DNA from: a virus
Virus record (IMG/VR): IMGVR_UViG_3300017971_000770
Location: 1 to 23,574 of that record
Reading direction: 5' to 3' (one strand)
DNA length: 23,574 bases
Shown here: positions 14,820 through 20,750 of the stretch, piece after piece
Layout: every line of letters begins with the position of its first letter
Position numbering within the stretch: the first letter of the stretch is position 1
The notes under the pieces: generated by a model
Databases searched by the model: none
The model's input: the letters and a program-made list of their open reading frames with translations, nothing else
What the model was told of the DNA's origin: nothing
Program-made: the position numbers and the translations under genes

Positions 14820-15323
14820 TCAGTTGCGGCTCGGGTCCGGCATCTTCGACGCATTGAACGCAATCAGGGGCGCCAACCCGTCGCCGTGGTTGTCAACGAC
14901 CGCCTGACTTGCCTTGCCGTCAGGCGTTTCTTCGGAGCCGGCCTGGAAATCCACCGGCTCCTCTTCGCCACGATCGACAGCCGCCAACTTGGCCTTGATC
15001 TGCTTGTTCTCGGCCTTTAGTGCCTCGGTGTTTCGCTCCTGGGCGTCCGCAAAAGAAAGCCCCTCGGCGTACCACTCGCCACCCTGAGGACCGAATACGT
15101 CGAGGAACCGCTTGCACTCGGCACGCAATCCTTGCTCCGTAACCTCATTGTGGCGGTCGAACTCCTCTTGGGTGAGAAATGCAGTCGGCACTTCGGGCTG
15201 CTCTAGTGCCTCGGCACTCTCGGGAACCTCCGAGGTAGGTGCCGCCAACTCGGCGGCGTCAGTAGTCTCGGTGTCCGGCGTCACAGCCTCATTGTCTGCC
15301 GGCTGGTCTTGCTCTTTCGACAT
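14820..15323 (-). CDS. Nested in-frame scaffold protein (Nu3-like) from internal ATG
   Basis: 167 residues starting at codon 193 of the protease frame. The ATG at 15,321-15,323 is preceded by GAAAGGGAAG, eight bases upstream, a good ribosome site lying inside the coding sequence. The start coincides with the end of the protease domain and the beginning of the acidic linker and coiled coil. The same AAGGGAA-type site precedes the protease gene itself. In lambda, Nu3 scaffold is made from an internal start inside gene C in the same frame; I infer the same arrangement. The product would be an abundant acidic, helical core protein lost on maturation. Confidence 0.55.
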   Translation of the reverse strand: MSKEQDQPADNEAVTPDTETTDAAELAAPTSEVPESAEALEQPEVPTAFLTQEEFDRHNEVTEQGLRAECKRFLDVFGPQGGEWYAEGLSFADAQERNTEALKAENKQIKAKLAAVDRGEEEPVDFQAGSEETPDGKASQAVVDNHGDGLAPLIAFNASKMPDPSRN

Positions 15324-15899
15324 AGCGTAATCTTCCCTTTCAAAGGTTACGGGGATTGTCTCCCCCTCTGAAAATGTCGTCTCGGTGTGCATGTCGGCGC
15401 CGTAGGGGCAGACTGCGGCACCACGCAGAGGCCACTGACGCACTACGACGCCGGGGCCCTCAAATTCGCGGCCATTGACCTCAGTAACTTCGCCGCGTTG
15501 AACTTCCTGAATCCGGATGCCATCGCCGCCGAAGTTGATCGAGGCCTCGTAGGGCACGCCGGCTTCCGCCTTGTGTTTCACCTCGCTTGCCCGATCGCCA
15601 GGCTGATACGGTACCAGCCGACCGGCGGCTTCGAGGTCGCCCGATTCCGTGGTAAAGGTGTCGAGAAACCCGATTACTTCCTCGTCACGGTGGCAATAGT
15701 CGAGCGGGATGGTGGGTTTATGCAAACGCATTCCGGCGAAATCATGGATAATCCGCCCCCAGTACCAGTGTTCGATCGGCTGCCCACTTCGTGCGGTAAG
15801 TCGCACGGCCGGATTTCCTTTGTCCTGACTGGCAAACTCGAGGGCCGACGCCCGGAATTGGCACGCCGCACGCGGGATTTTGCGCTGTTCATTGTTCAT
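14820..15899 (-). CDS. Prohead protease with C-terminal scaffold domain
   Basis: 359 residues from the ATG at 15,899, with AAGGGAAG upstream; its start overlaps the portal stop by 11 bases. Residues 1-190 look like a serine prohead protease of the HK97/S78 type: PLDYCHRDEEVIGFLD gives a candidate catalytic His70, and GVPYEASINF a candidate nucleophile Ser120, with the usual strands around them. Residues 195-240 are an acidic Pro/Glu/Thr-rich linker. Residues 240-310 are a coiled-coil, Glu/Lys-rich scaffold-like region (TQEEFDRHNEV, LKAENKQIKAKLAAVD), followed by a flexible acidic tail. Fusion of protease and scaffold with an internal start mirrors lambda C/Nu3. It should cut itself and the scaffold during head maturation. 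Confidence 0.82.
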   Translation of the reverse strand: MNNEQRKIPRAACQFRASALEFASQDKGNPAVRLTARSGQPIEHWYWGRIIHDFAGMRLHKPTIPLDYCHRDEEVIGFLDTFTTESGDLEAAGRLVPYQPGDRASEVKHKAEAGVPYEASINFGGDGIRIQEVQRGEVTEVNGREFEGPGVVVRQWPLRGAAVCPYGADMHTETTFSEGETIPVTFEREDYAMSKEQDQPADNEAVTPDTETTDAAELAAPTSEVPESAEALEQPEVPTAFLTQEEFDRHNEVTEQGLRAECKRFLDVFGPQGGEWYAEGLSFADAQERNTEALKAENKQIKAKLAAVDRGEEEPVDFQAGSEETPDGKASQAVVDNHGDGLAPLIAFNASKMPDPSRN

Positions 15900-17334
15900 T
15901 GTCTTCCCTTGATTCGTCATCCTCGGATTGACTATCCCCTGACTCGTTCTCCGCAGGCACCGCCTGTTCCGATAGGCCGAGCCGCTCCTCTTCGGCGTCA
16001 AGCTCATCGGCGACTTCCCAGAAGTCCAACCCCTGGCGCTTTAATATCCGCTGCCGGCTGGTGATGCGAGCCTTCAGCGCCTCGACGTCCGCTTTCACCT
16101 CTTGGTGTGGCTGAATCCACGGGATGCCCTTCGCGATCCATTCCCACTGCAGCTCTTCGATCGTCCAGCCGGCCGGCAGCTCGAGCACGCCGTCGAGTAC
16201 CCACAGTCCGATACGCCAGGCCGTTAAGGCGTCGAGTAACTCCCGGTTGTCTTGCTGTTTGTTCGCTGCAGATTGCTCATACAGGAGCAGGGCCTGCCGA
16301 CTGCCGGAGTAGTTCGTGAAATTCTCAGCAAAGAAGCTGAACGGAATATCGAGTGCCTTTAGTGCCACGGCGATCATGGCGTCGCTGAAGGTCTTAAACT
16401 CCGAGCTCGGGTGCCGACTCTCTAGAAATTCCGCCCGGTCGCCGGGGTCCAAGTCGAGTACCGCCGGCCCCCTGCCGAATTGCACCTCGTATTCGCTCTT
16501 GTCTTCGTCGCCGGAACCGTCGGTAGCGCTGGTAACGTCACCCATGGACTCGGTGGCTTCGCGGTAGAATGCCAAGGCAAACAACTGCGTTACCTTCGCC
16601 TTCGCCAGCGCGTAATCAAAATTCTCGTAGGTGTCACGGAGCCGGTTCAGTGCCGCCGCCAGCGGGGAAACGCCGCGGACCTGATCGAAGCGGTCGTAGT
16701 AGCCGTGTAAGGTCAGGTGTCGGGCTGGAATCATCCGCTTAAAGACAAATCCGTCGCCCCAGGCGTTGCGATCGCAGAGGCAGTAGGCTCGCGCCGCCCC
16801 GGCCGGCGAAAGCTGGACGCCATGGATGAGCTTCTCGGTATCCAGGCCATCCGGCAGCTTCCCCAATGTCGGCGTGCGGATTCGATCGCCTTCGACCCCC
16901 TGCACTCGGCCGCTACTGAGCTTCAAGACCCCAACGTCGCCGTCGACCGTACGGCAGGCCTCCGCCAGTCGGATGAACCGCTGCCGATTGTGCCGCATGG
17001 CCACATCAAAGTTCTGCTTCCGCGACCACCACGTCATCAGGCTTTCCAGCCGACGATTGAAAGCGTCGCTAGACGTACGTGCCTGGAAGTTAAACGTCGA
17101 CACGTAGTCGAGGTGCTTGCGGATCATCCAGGCGGCAATCTCATAATTCCGCCGCACGTCCCGGGTAGTGGCAACCAGTCGCTTGCGGTCGGCCTGCTTG
17201 AGCTGATTGTCCTCGCTCATCACATGGACGCGGGCCGACTTGCGCCGCTTTTGCGTATCGTCTACGGCGTCATAACCAAATATCGTCGGCAGACGGTTGA
17301 CCCACGCCCTGGTTGTCGCCATTAGTCCCGGCAT
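15889..17334 (-). CDS. Portal protein, lambda gpB family
   Basis: 481 residues; the ATG at 17,334 directly abuts the gpW-like stop. Typical lambda-family features are: an N-terminal region rich in Arg (RDVRRNYEIAAWMIRKHLDYVS), a wing/stem region with RGVSPLAAALNRLRDTYENFDYALAKAKVTQ, the later helix with LDIPFSFFAENFTNYSGSRQALL, and the family's ending RITSRQRILKRQGLDFWEVADELDAEEERLGL at about 430-460. The last 20 residues are strongly acidic. Twelve copies form the DNA gate at one head vertex and bind terminase, gpW-like protein and scaffold. The stop overlaps the protease start. Length fits the family (lambda gpB is 533). Confidence 0.93.
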   Translation of the reverse strand: MPGLMATTRAWVNRLPTIFGYDAVDDTQKRRKSARVHVMSEDNQLKQADRKRLVATTRDVRRNYEIAAWMIRKHLDYVSTFNFQARTSSDAFNRRLESLMTWWSRKQNFDVAMRHNRQRFIRLAEACRTVDGDVGVLKLSSGRVQGVEGDRIRTPTLGKLPDGLDTEKLIHGVQLSPAGAARAYCLCDRNAWGDGFVFKRMIPARHLTLHGYYDRFDQVRGVSPLAAALNRLRDTYENFDYALAKAKVTQLFALAFYREATESMGDVTSATDGSGDEDKSEYEVQFGRGPAVLDLDPGDRAEFLESRHPSSEFKTFSDAMIAVALKALDIPFSFFAENFTNYSGSRQALLLYEQSAANKQQDNRELLDALTAWRIGLWVLDGVLELPAGWTIEELQWEWIAKGIPWIQPHQEVKADVEALKARITSRQRILKRQGLDFWEVADELDAEEERLGLSEQAVPAENESGDSQSEDDESREDNEQ

Positions 17335-17523
17335 TCAAAAACCACTTAGATCGATCTGGGCCGCACGCGGCCGCAGCGTCGCATCTTGTTCCGCCTTCAG
17401 TGCCATAAGGCAACTACGCACCTTATCGAGATCATACTGCACTGTCACGCCGTCAACCGTGACACGGCTTGTGCCTTCGTTGAGGATTGCTTCCAGTTTC
17501 GCAATGTCATCTGCGATCGCCAT
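17335..17523 (-). CDS. Head-to-tail joining protein, gpW-like
   Basis: 62 residues, near the 68 of lambda gpW. Start ATG with AGG five bases upstream. Helix (IADDIAKLEAILNEG), a short hairpin (SRVTVDGVTVQYD), then a second helix (LDKVRSCLMALKAEQ): this helix-hairpin-helix order is the known gpW fold. Lambda W lies between terminase and portal; here it directly precedes portal, with an extra cassette between it and terminase. gpW binds the portal after packaging and lets the tail attach. Length, predicted fold and position agree. Confidence 0.75.
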   Translation of the reverse strand: MAIADDIAKLEAILNEGTSRVTVDGVTVQYDLDKVRSCLMALKAEQDATLRPRAAQIDLSGF

Positions 17524-17529
17524 CTCTAC

Positions 17530-17796
17530 CTACTCGCACACGGCTGCTGCCGTCGGCTCCCGGTTCTCTAAAACCCTGACAGTGAATCGTCGGCCGCATA
17601 CGTTACAAGTGCACATCCGCCACGCGACGTGGGTGTAAGGCTTGCCGTTGGGTGCCTGGCCGCCTTGCTCAATTTCCTCGTGGGCCTTCGTCGCGTAGGG
17701 CGAGCGGTAGGTCATGCCACACTCGACACAGCGCACAGGATCATGCCAAACCCAGTAGGCTGGCGGTTTCGTGCGCGGACGTCCGCGTTGACCCAT
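17530..17796 (-). CDS. Small AT-hook plus zinc-ribbon protein
   Basis: 88 residues from the ATG at 17,796, with GAGG about nine bases upstream; a longer reading to 17,880 would overlap the preceding gene by 73 bases and is rejected. The N-terminus GQRGRPRTKPP contains an AT-hook core (RGRP) flanked by Lys/Pro. C23-x2-C26 and C64-x2-C67 (with C62 nearby) form a zinc ribbon around a linker. Such proteins bind DNA or act in a complex; the hook would give minor-groove contact. It sits between a holin-like gene and gpW-like gene, in the place where lambda has nothing. A packaging accessory or late regulator are both possible. Confidence 0.65.
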   Translation of the reverse strand: MGQRGRPRTKPPAYWVWHDPVRCVECGMTYRSPYATKAHEEIEQGGQAPNGKPYTHVAWRMCTCNVCGRRFTVRVLENREPTAAAVCE

Positions 17797-17807
17797 GATG
17801 TCAGTCC

Positions 17808-18113
17808 TCACATTACAGTGGCCACCACGGCAGCCACTACGCCTGAAATGAGCGTCGCAACGGCTCCGGCAATCAACCAAAACCCCTTGCCACCGATCGC
17901 CCGAGCAGTCTCCAGGCGAGTGACCCGCCTATCGATAGACTCGCCCCCATTGCCCATCACAATCGGCCTGCAGATCCCGCAAGAAGTGGCCACGCTGGCG
18001 AGTGTCGTCGAGATATCGCCCAGCTTGCCGGCCACCTCTTCGTGTCGCCGTTCCATCTCTTCGTCAAGTGCGTCAATCCGTTGATGGAGGCGGGTAATGT
18101 CGTCGCTGCTCAC
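17808..18113 (-). CDS. Holin-like small membrane protein
   Basis: 101 residues with a GTG start at 18,113 that overlaps the previous stop (GTGA); GGAGG lies about ten bases upstream. Residues 1-40 are a charged coiled-coil helix (DDITRLHQRIDALDEEMERRHEEV), then a loop with CGIC (45-48), a second short charged helix (DRRVTRLETARA) and a C-terminal hydrophobic segment 78-101 (GFWLIAGAVATLISGVVAAVVATV). A soluble coiled coil followed by one C-terminal transmembrane helix is the pattern of XhlA-like holin-associated proteins. The cassette with two exported proteins supports a lysis or envelope role. No endolysin is visible in the window. Confidence 0.55.
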   Translation of the reverse strand: MSSDDITRLHQRIDALDEEMERRHEEVAGKLGDISTTLASVATSCGICRPIVMGNGGESIDRRVTRLETARAIGGKGFWLIAGAVATLISGVVAAVVATVM

Positions 18114-18454
18114 TCGGGGTCTTCCTCCCTGACCGACTCCTCCCTGACCGACTGCGGCAAGTAGAGTCGAATTGAAAACAGCGGCAGATCACGTCTGCGG
18201 AATTCGACTTCCACGAAGCCTTGCTGACAGTATCCATCGAGAATCCGCCGGAAAACCTCAGTGATTCGGCCTGTATTGGCTGCGGCTCCCTGCACTTGCT
18301 GTTGCACTTGCCGGGTCACCTCTTCGACGCGATTAGCTGCCGTGTAGGTGGCTGCGGCCGCATCCCGGATGCCGACCCGCCGGCTAAGTAGTGATGCTTC
18401 GCAAGTGCCCGCAATTAGGCAGACTAATAGACAGACAGACGATCTAACAAACAT
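18110..18454 (-). CDS. Small exported protein, unknown
   Basis: 114 residues; ATG with GGGAGG four bases upstream and a four-base overlap with the next gene. Residues 1-20 are a signal peptide with a probable signal-peptidase-I site after Cys-Glu-Ala; no good lipobox, although a Cys is near the site. The mature protein has a Gln/Ala-rich helix (ATYTAANRVEEVTRQVQQQVQ), then a strand-rich segment (FVEVEFRRRDLPLFSIRLYL) and an acidic repeat VREESVREED. Between a membrane-anchored protease and a holin-like protein it could be a spanin-like or periplasmic partner. The family is not recognised. Confidence 0.65.
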   Translation of the reverse strand: MFVRSSVCLLVCLIAGTCEASLLSRRVGIRDAAAATYTAANRVEEVTRQVQQQVQGAAANTGRITEVFRRILDGYCQQGFVEVEFRRRDLPLFSIRLYLPQSVREESVREEDPE

Positions 18455-18463
18455 GGTGCCTCC

Positions 18464-19801
18464 CTACTTCTTGGCCGGCTTCTTGACTTCCGCCCGGACC
18501 ACCTTGCGAGCTTCTGCTCTGGCCTTCTTGGCAGTATCGGTGCCCACGGCGTCGGCAACCTTGTAGGCGATGTTGTCTAGAATCGCGTCATCCCAGTTGC
18601 CGGGGATTACGTCCGTCAACTTATCGACGGCGCCGGCGATCGTATGGGCATACCCGCGAGCCATGCGAACCCCGAAAAAGACCAGAATACCACCCAGAAG
18701 CCCGCCACCGATCCCGATCTTCGCTAACAGCGACTTTAGCCCGCCGAGCACTACGCCTCCAACGGACCCGCCGAGCCCCTTGGTGATCTTCTCTGCGATT
18801 CCGACTTGAGCATCCTCGACGCCTTTCTCGAGCGACTGGAGCTCTGCCTGTACGGCCCGTCCGATCGCGTCGAGTGTCCGATCTTGCTCCGAGAGGTGTC
18901 GATCGAGCTGCTGGAACTCACTGCTCCCCATCGACGGGCCCGCTAAACCGCCACTGGAACCGCCCGGCAGCGTCGGCCATACCCGATCAACTTTGTCCTC
19001 TAGCCGGTCCATCCTGCGCTCTTCGTATCGGCGATATGGCAGAAGCTGACTCGGATTAGGCTGCGGCGCCGGGCATCCCCGGGGGCCGCACTGACTCGGC
19101 TCTGTGGGGGCCAGCTTCGGTGAATCGTACGTCCAGGCTGGCGCCGGCGAATGAGCCCAGCCGCCGCCTGCCGTCTGCGTGAATCGCAAAGTCCGGTAGA
19201 GGTTTTCGAGACTGACCGCAAAGCCTCGGCTCTGTCCGCTGTTTTGGCGCCCCCAGATCAGGCCAACAATTCGTTCGCCCTTGGCGTCGCAGACTGCCGA
19301 CCCACTACGGCCGTTGGCTGGCGGTGGCGTGAAACAGAGGTTGCCGTCGTCGTAGCCGAGAACGTGCCCCTTCCACCCCGTAGCCCACGCCCCCTTCGCA
19401 CATCCGGCCGACGTGATTGTGTCACCGGGATTCAATTTCGTGCCCCGTGGCGCAATCGGGATAACCCGGGGCAGGTGGCCTCCGAATGACGTCTGTGGAA
19501 CGGAGACAATCGCCACATCGACGCCGGCACCGCGGGCAATCACTGCACCGGACAGCCCCGCCGACTGGTGACCCTGTTTCCAAAAGATACACTTGACGGC
19601 ATTGGCATTGCCGACGACGTGTCGATTGGTCAGGATGAAGGCCCGTCCCTGGCTGATCTCGAAAACGCAACCGGTACCCGTGCTACCGTCCGGGGCGTGA
19701 ATTCGACACGTCGCGTCCAGCGTCTCCGAGACACCGGCGTGTGAGTAGTCGGGGGCTCCAATCAGAGCCGCGACGACCAGCAAAAGAGACAGTGGGCGCA
19801 T
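18464..19801 (-). CDS. Exported, membrane-anchored trypsin-like serine protease
   Basis: 445 residues from the ATG at 19,801 (GGGAAAG upstream); a TTG at 19,834 would only add ahead of the signal peptide. Residues 1-22 form a signal peptide ending Tyr-Ser-His-Ala. Residues 25-205 hold a chymotrypsin-fold domain with His61 (LTNRHVV), Asp95 (GVDVAIV) and Ser166 (NGRSGSAV), plus six Cys that could form disulfides. A Pro-rich stretch, a basic segment and an amphipathic helix (about 295-330) follow, then a transmembrane segment at 361-381 and a Lys/Arg-rich inner tail ending KKPAKK. Topology is therefore periplasmic or outside protease, one membrane pass, cytoplasmic tail. A phage could use it for envelope processing, lysis timing or superinfection exclusion. 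The substrate is unknown; the active-site triad appears intact. Confidence 0.78.
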   Translation of the reverse strand: MRPLSLLLVVAALIGAPDYSHAGVSETLDATCRIHAPDGSTGTGCVFEISQGRAFILTNRHVVGNANAVKCIFWKQGHQSAGLSGAVIARGAGVDVAIVSVPQTSFGGHLPRVIPIAPRGTKLNPGDTITSAGCAKGAWATGWKGHVLGYDDGNLCFTPPPANGRSGSAVCDAKGERIVGLIWGRQNSGQSRGFAVSLENLYRTLRFTQTAGGGWAHSPAPAWTYDSPKLAPTEPSQCGPRGCPAPQPNPSQLLPYRRYEERRMDRLEDKVDRVWPTLPGGSSGGLAGPSMGSSEFQQLDRHLSEQDRTLDAIGRAVQAELQSLEKGVEDAQVGIAEKITKGLGGSVGGVVLGGLKSLLAKIGIGGGLLGGILVFFGVRMARGYAHTIAGAVDKLTDVIPGNWDDAILDNIAYKVADAVGTDTAKKARAEARKVVRAEVKKPAKK

Positions 19802-19849
19802 GGTTCTTTCTTTCCCTTTGAGAACAGACAGCAAAACTGAGAAGAGAGA

Positions 19850-20443
19850 CTAGAAGCTATCAACTGTAACATTCAGCGGCATTAACCAGTCACGCAGATT
19901 CTTAATTGCCCTTGCGTGTATTCTGTGAATGCGCCGAACGCTCAAACCTAAATGTCCGGCAATGTGTCGCGCAGAATATCCCAGGCAATACCGAAGCCGC
20001 AAAACTTCCTGCTGTCTAATCGTGAGTGCTCCGAATGCCGCCCGCATCTGCGGGTCCCGAAAACTGAATTCCTGACGGCGTATCGCTGGTACCGGTTCAC
20101 CTCGATTGACGCGGGCTGCACCATGAATGTAGGCTCGCAATTGCTTGCGTACGCAGAGCTTGACGTACGGTTCTAGGTAACCGCGTTTCGGATCAAAGCC
20201 CGCCACTGCCGTAACCGCTGTAATCTGCGATAACGATTCCCGCTCGCTGGCATCGATGTTGTAGCATCCCCATTCTTCGATTAACCGCCAGAGAATCCGC
20301 TTGACTTTGGCAATCACTAGAATCGTGAGCTGCTCCTTGGCATCCAGGTCGCCCGCGTCAGTGCGTGCCTTTAGTAGCTTTTCTGTTTTCTCGGATGACC
20401 ACGCAGACGGTAGCGGCGGTAGAATCGACTCAGCAACTTCCAC
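19850..20443 (-). CDS. Sigma-70-family RNA polymerase sigma factor
   Basis: 197 residues from a GTG at 20,443, five bases after AGGGAG. Residues 36-115 resemble region 2: a helix block, then AVAGFDPKRGYLEPYVKLCVRKQLRAYIHG, which keeps the FDP-x-RG core-binding motif. Residues 138-186 are region 4 (LTIRQQEVLRLRYCLGYSARHIAGHLGLSVRRIHRIHARAIKNLRDWL) with a clear helix-turn-helix for the -35 element. Region 3 is almost absent, giving a minimal sigma factor. It is placed between packaging and head genes, so it probably drives late genes; its own promoter elements are not convincing. Host-like ECF function is less likely given region 2 spacing and the phage operon. Confidence 0.85.
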   Translation of the reverse strand: MEVAESILPPLPSAWSSEKTEKLLKARTDAGDLDAKEQLTILVIAKVKRILWRLIEEWGCYNIDASERESLSQITAVTAVAGFDPKRGYLEPYVKLCVRKQLRAYIHGAARVNRGEPVPAIRRQEFSFRDPQMRAAFGALTIRQQEVLRLRYCLGYSARHIAGHLGLSVRRIHRIHARAIKNLRDWLMPLNVTVDSF

Positions 20444-20497
20444 TCTCGCTCCCTACTATATAAATCCCGATGGTAGTGGTTAGTTTTTTTGTGGGTC

Positions 20498-20716
20498 CTA
20501 CTCCCACCCAGTCGTGTCGTAACCGAGGCGGCGCCATCGCTCCTCGATCTCCTGGTGGATCTCCGCTAAGTCTTTCTGTTTCCGGAGTGATTCCTCTGGT
20601 GGTGACATTAGGTAACCGGCCGCTTCTAGTTGCCGGAGCACCTTGCGCCCGCATTCCCGACAGAACCGATCAGAAGGCGAAACGGTCGAGTTTGTGCACT
20701 TTTCGCAGGTACGCAT
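20498..20716 (-). CDS. Zinc-ribbon mini-protein
   Basis: 72 residues from the ATG at 20,716, eight bases after GGAG; a GTG three codons earlier is less favoured. C4-x2-C7 and C19-x2-C22 (RTCEKCTNS, RFCRECGRK) give a zinc ribbon near the N-terminus. The rest is a charged helix (SLRKQKDLAEIHQEIEERWRRLGYD). It follows terminase by 34 bases and precedes the sigma factor by 54. It may partner one of these, but no function can be assigned. The lambda-type terminase usually needs a small subunit, and none is visible, so this is one of the few candidates nearby, though it lacks a helix-turn-helix. Confidence 0.65.
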   Translation of the reverse strand: MRTCEKCTNSTVSPSDRFCRECGRKVLRQLEAAGYLMSPPEESLRKQKDLAEIHQEIEERWRRLGYDTTGWE

Positions 20717-20750
20717 CAGAAACACTCCAGTCCCAGAGATGAATCACCCG

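Noticed and set aside
15387-16064. Open frame on the plus strand, 225 codons
   Set aside because: Antisense to the protease gene and the end of the portal gene; both sense frames have family motifs.
17797-17880. Longer start for the AT-hook/zinc-ribbon protein
   Set aside because: The extra residues overlap the holin-like gene by 73 bases and are Arg/Cys shadow sequence; the ATG at 17,796 has a ribosome site and starts at the hook.
20484-20507. Hairpin GTGGG/CCCAC next to a seven-base T run
   Set aside because: On the plus strand the T run is before the stem, and on the minus strand the stem is followed by A residues, so it cannot act as an intrinsic terminator either way.
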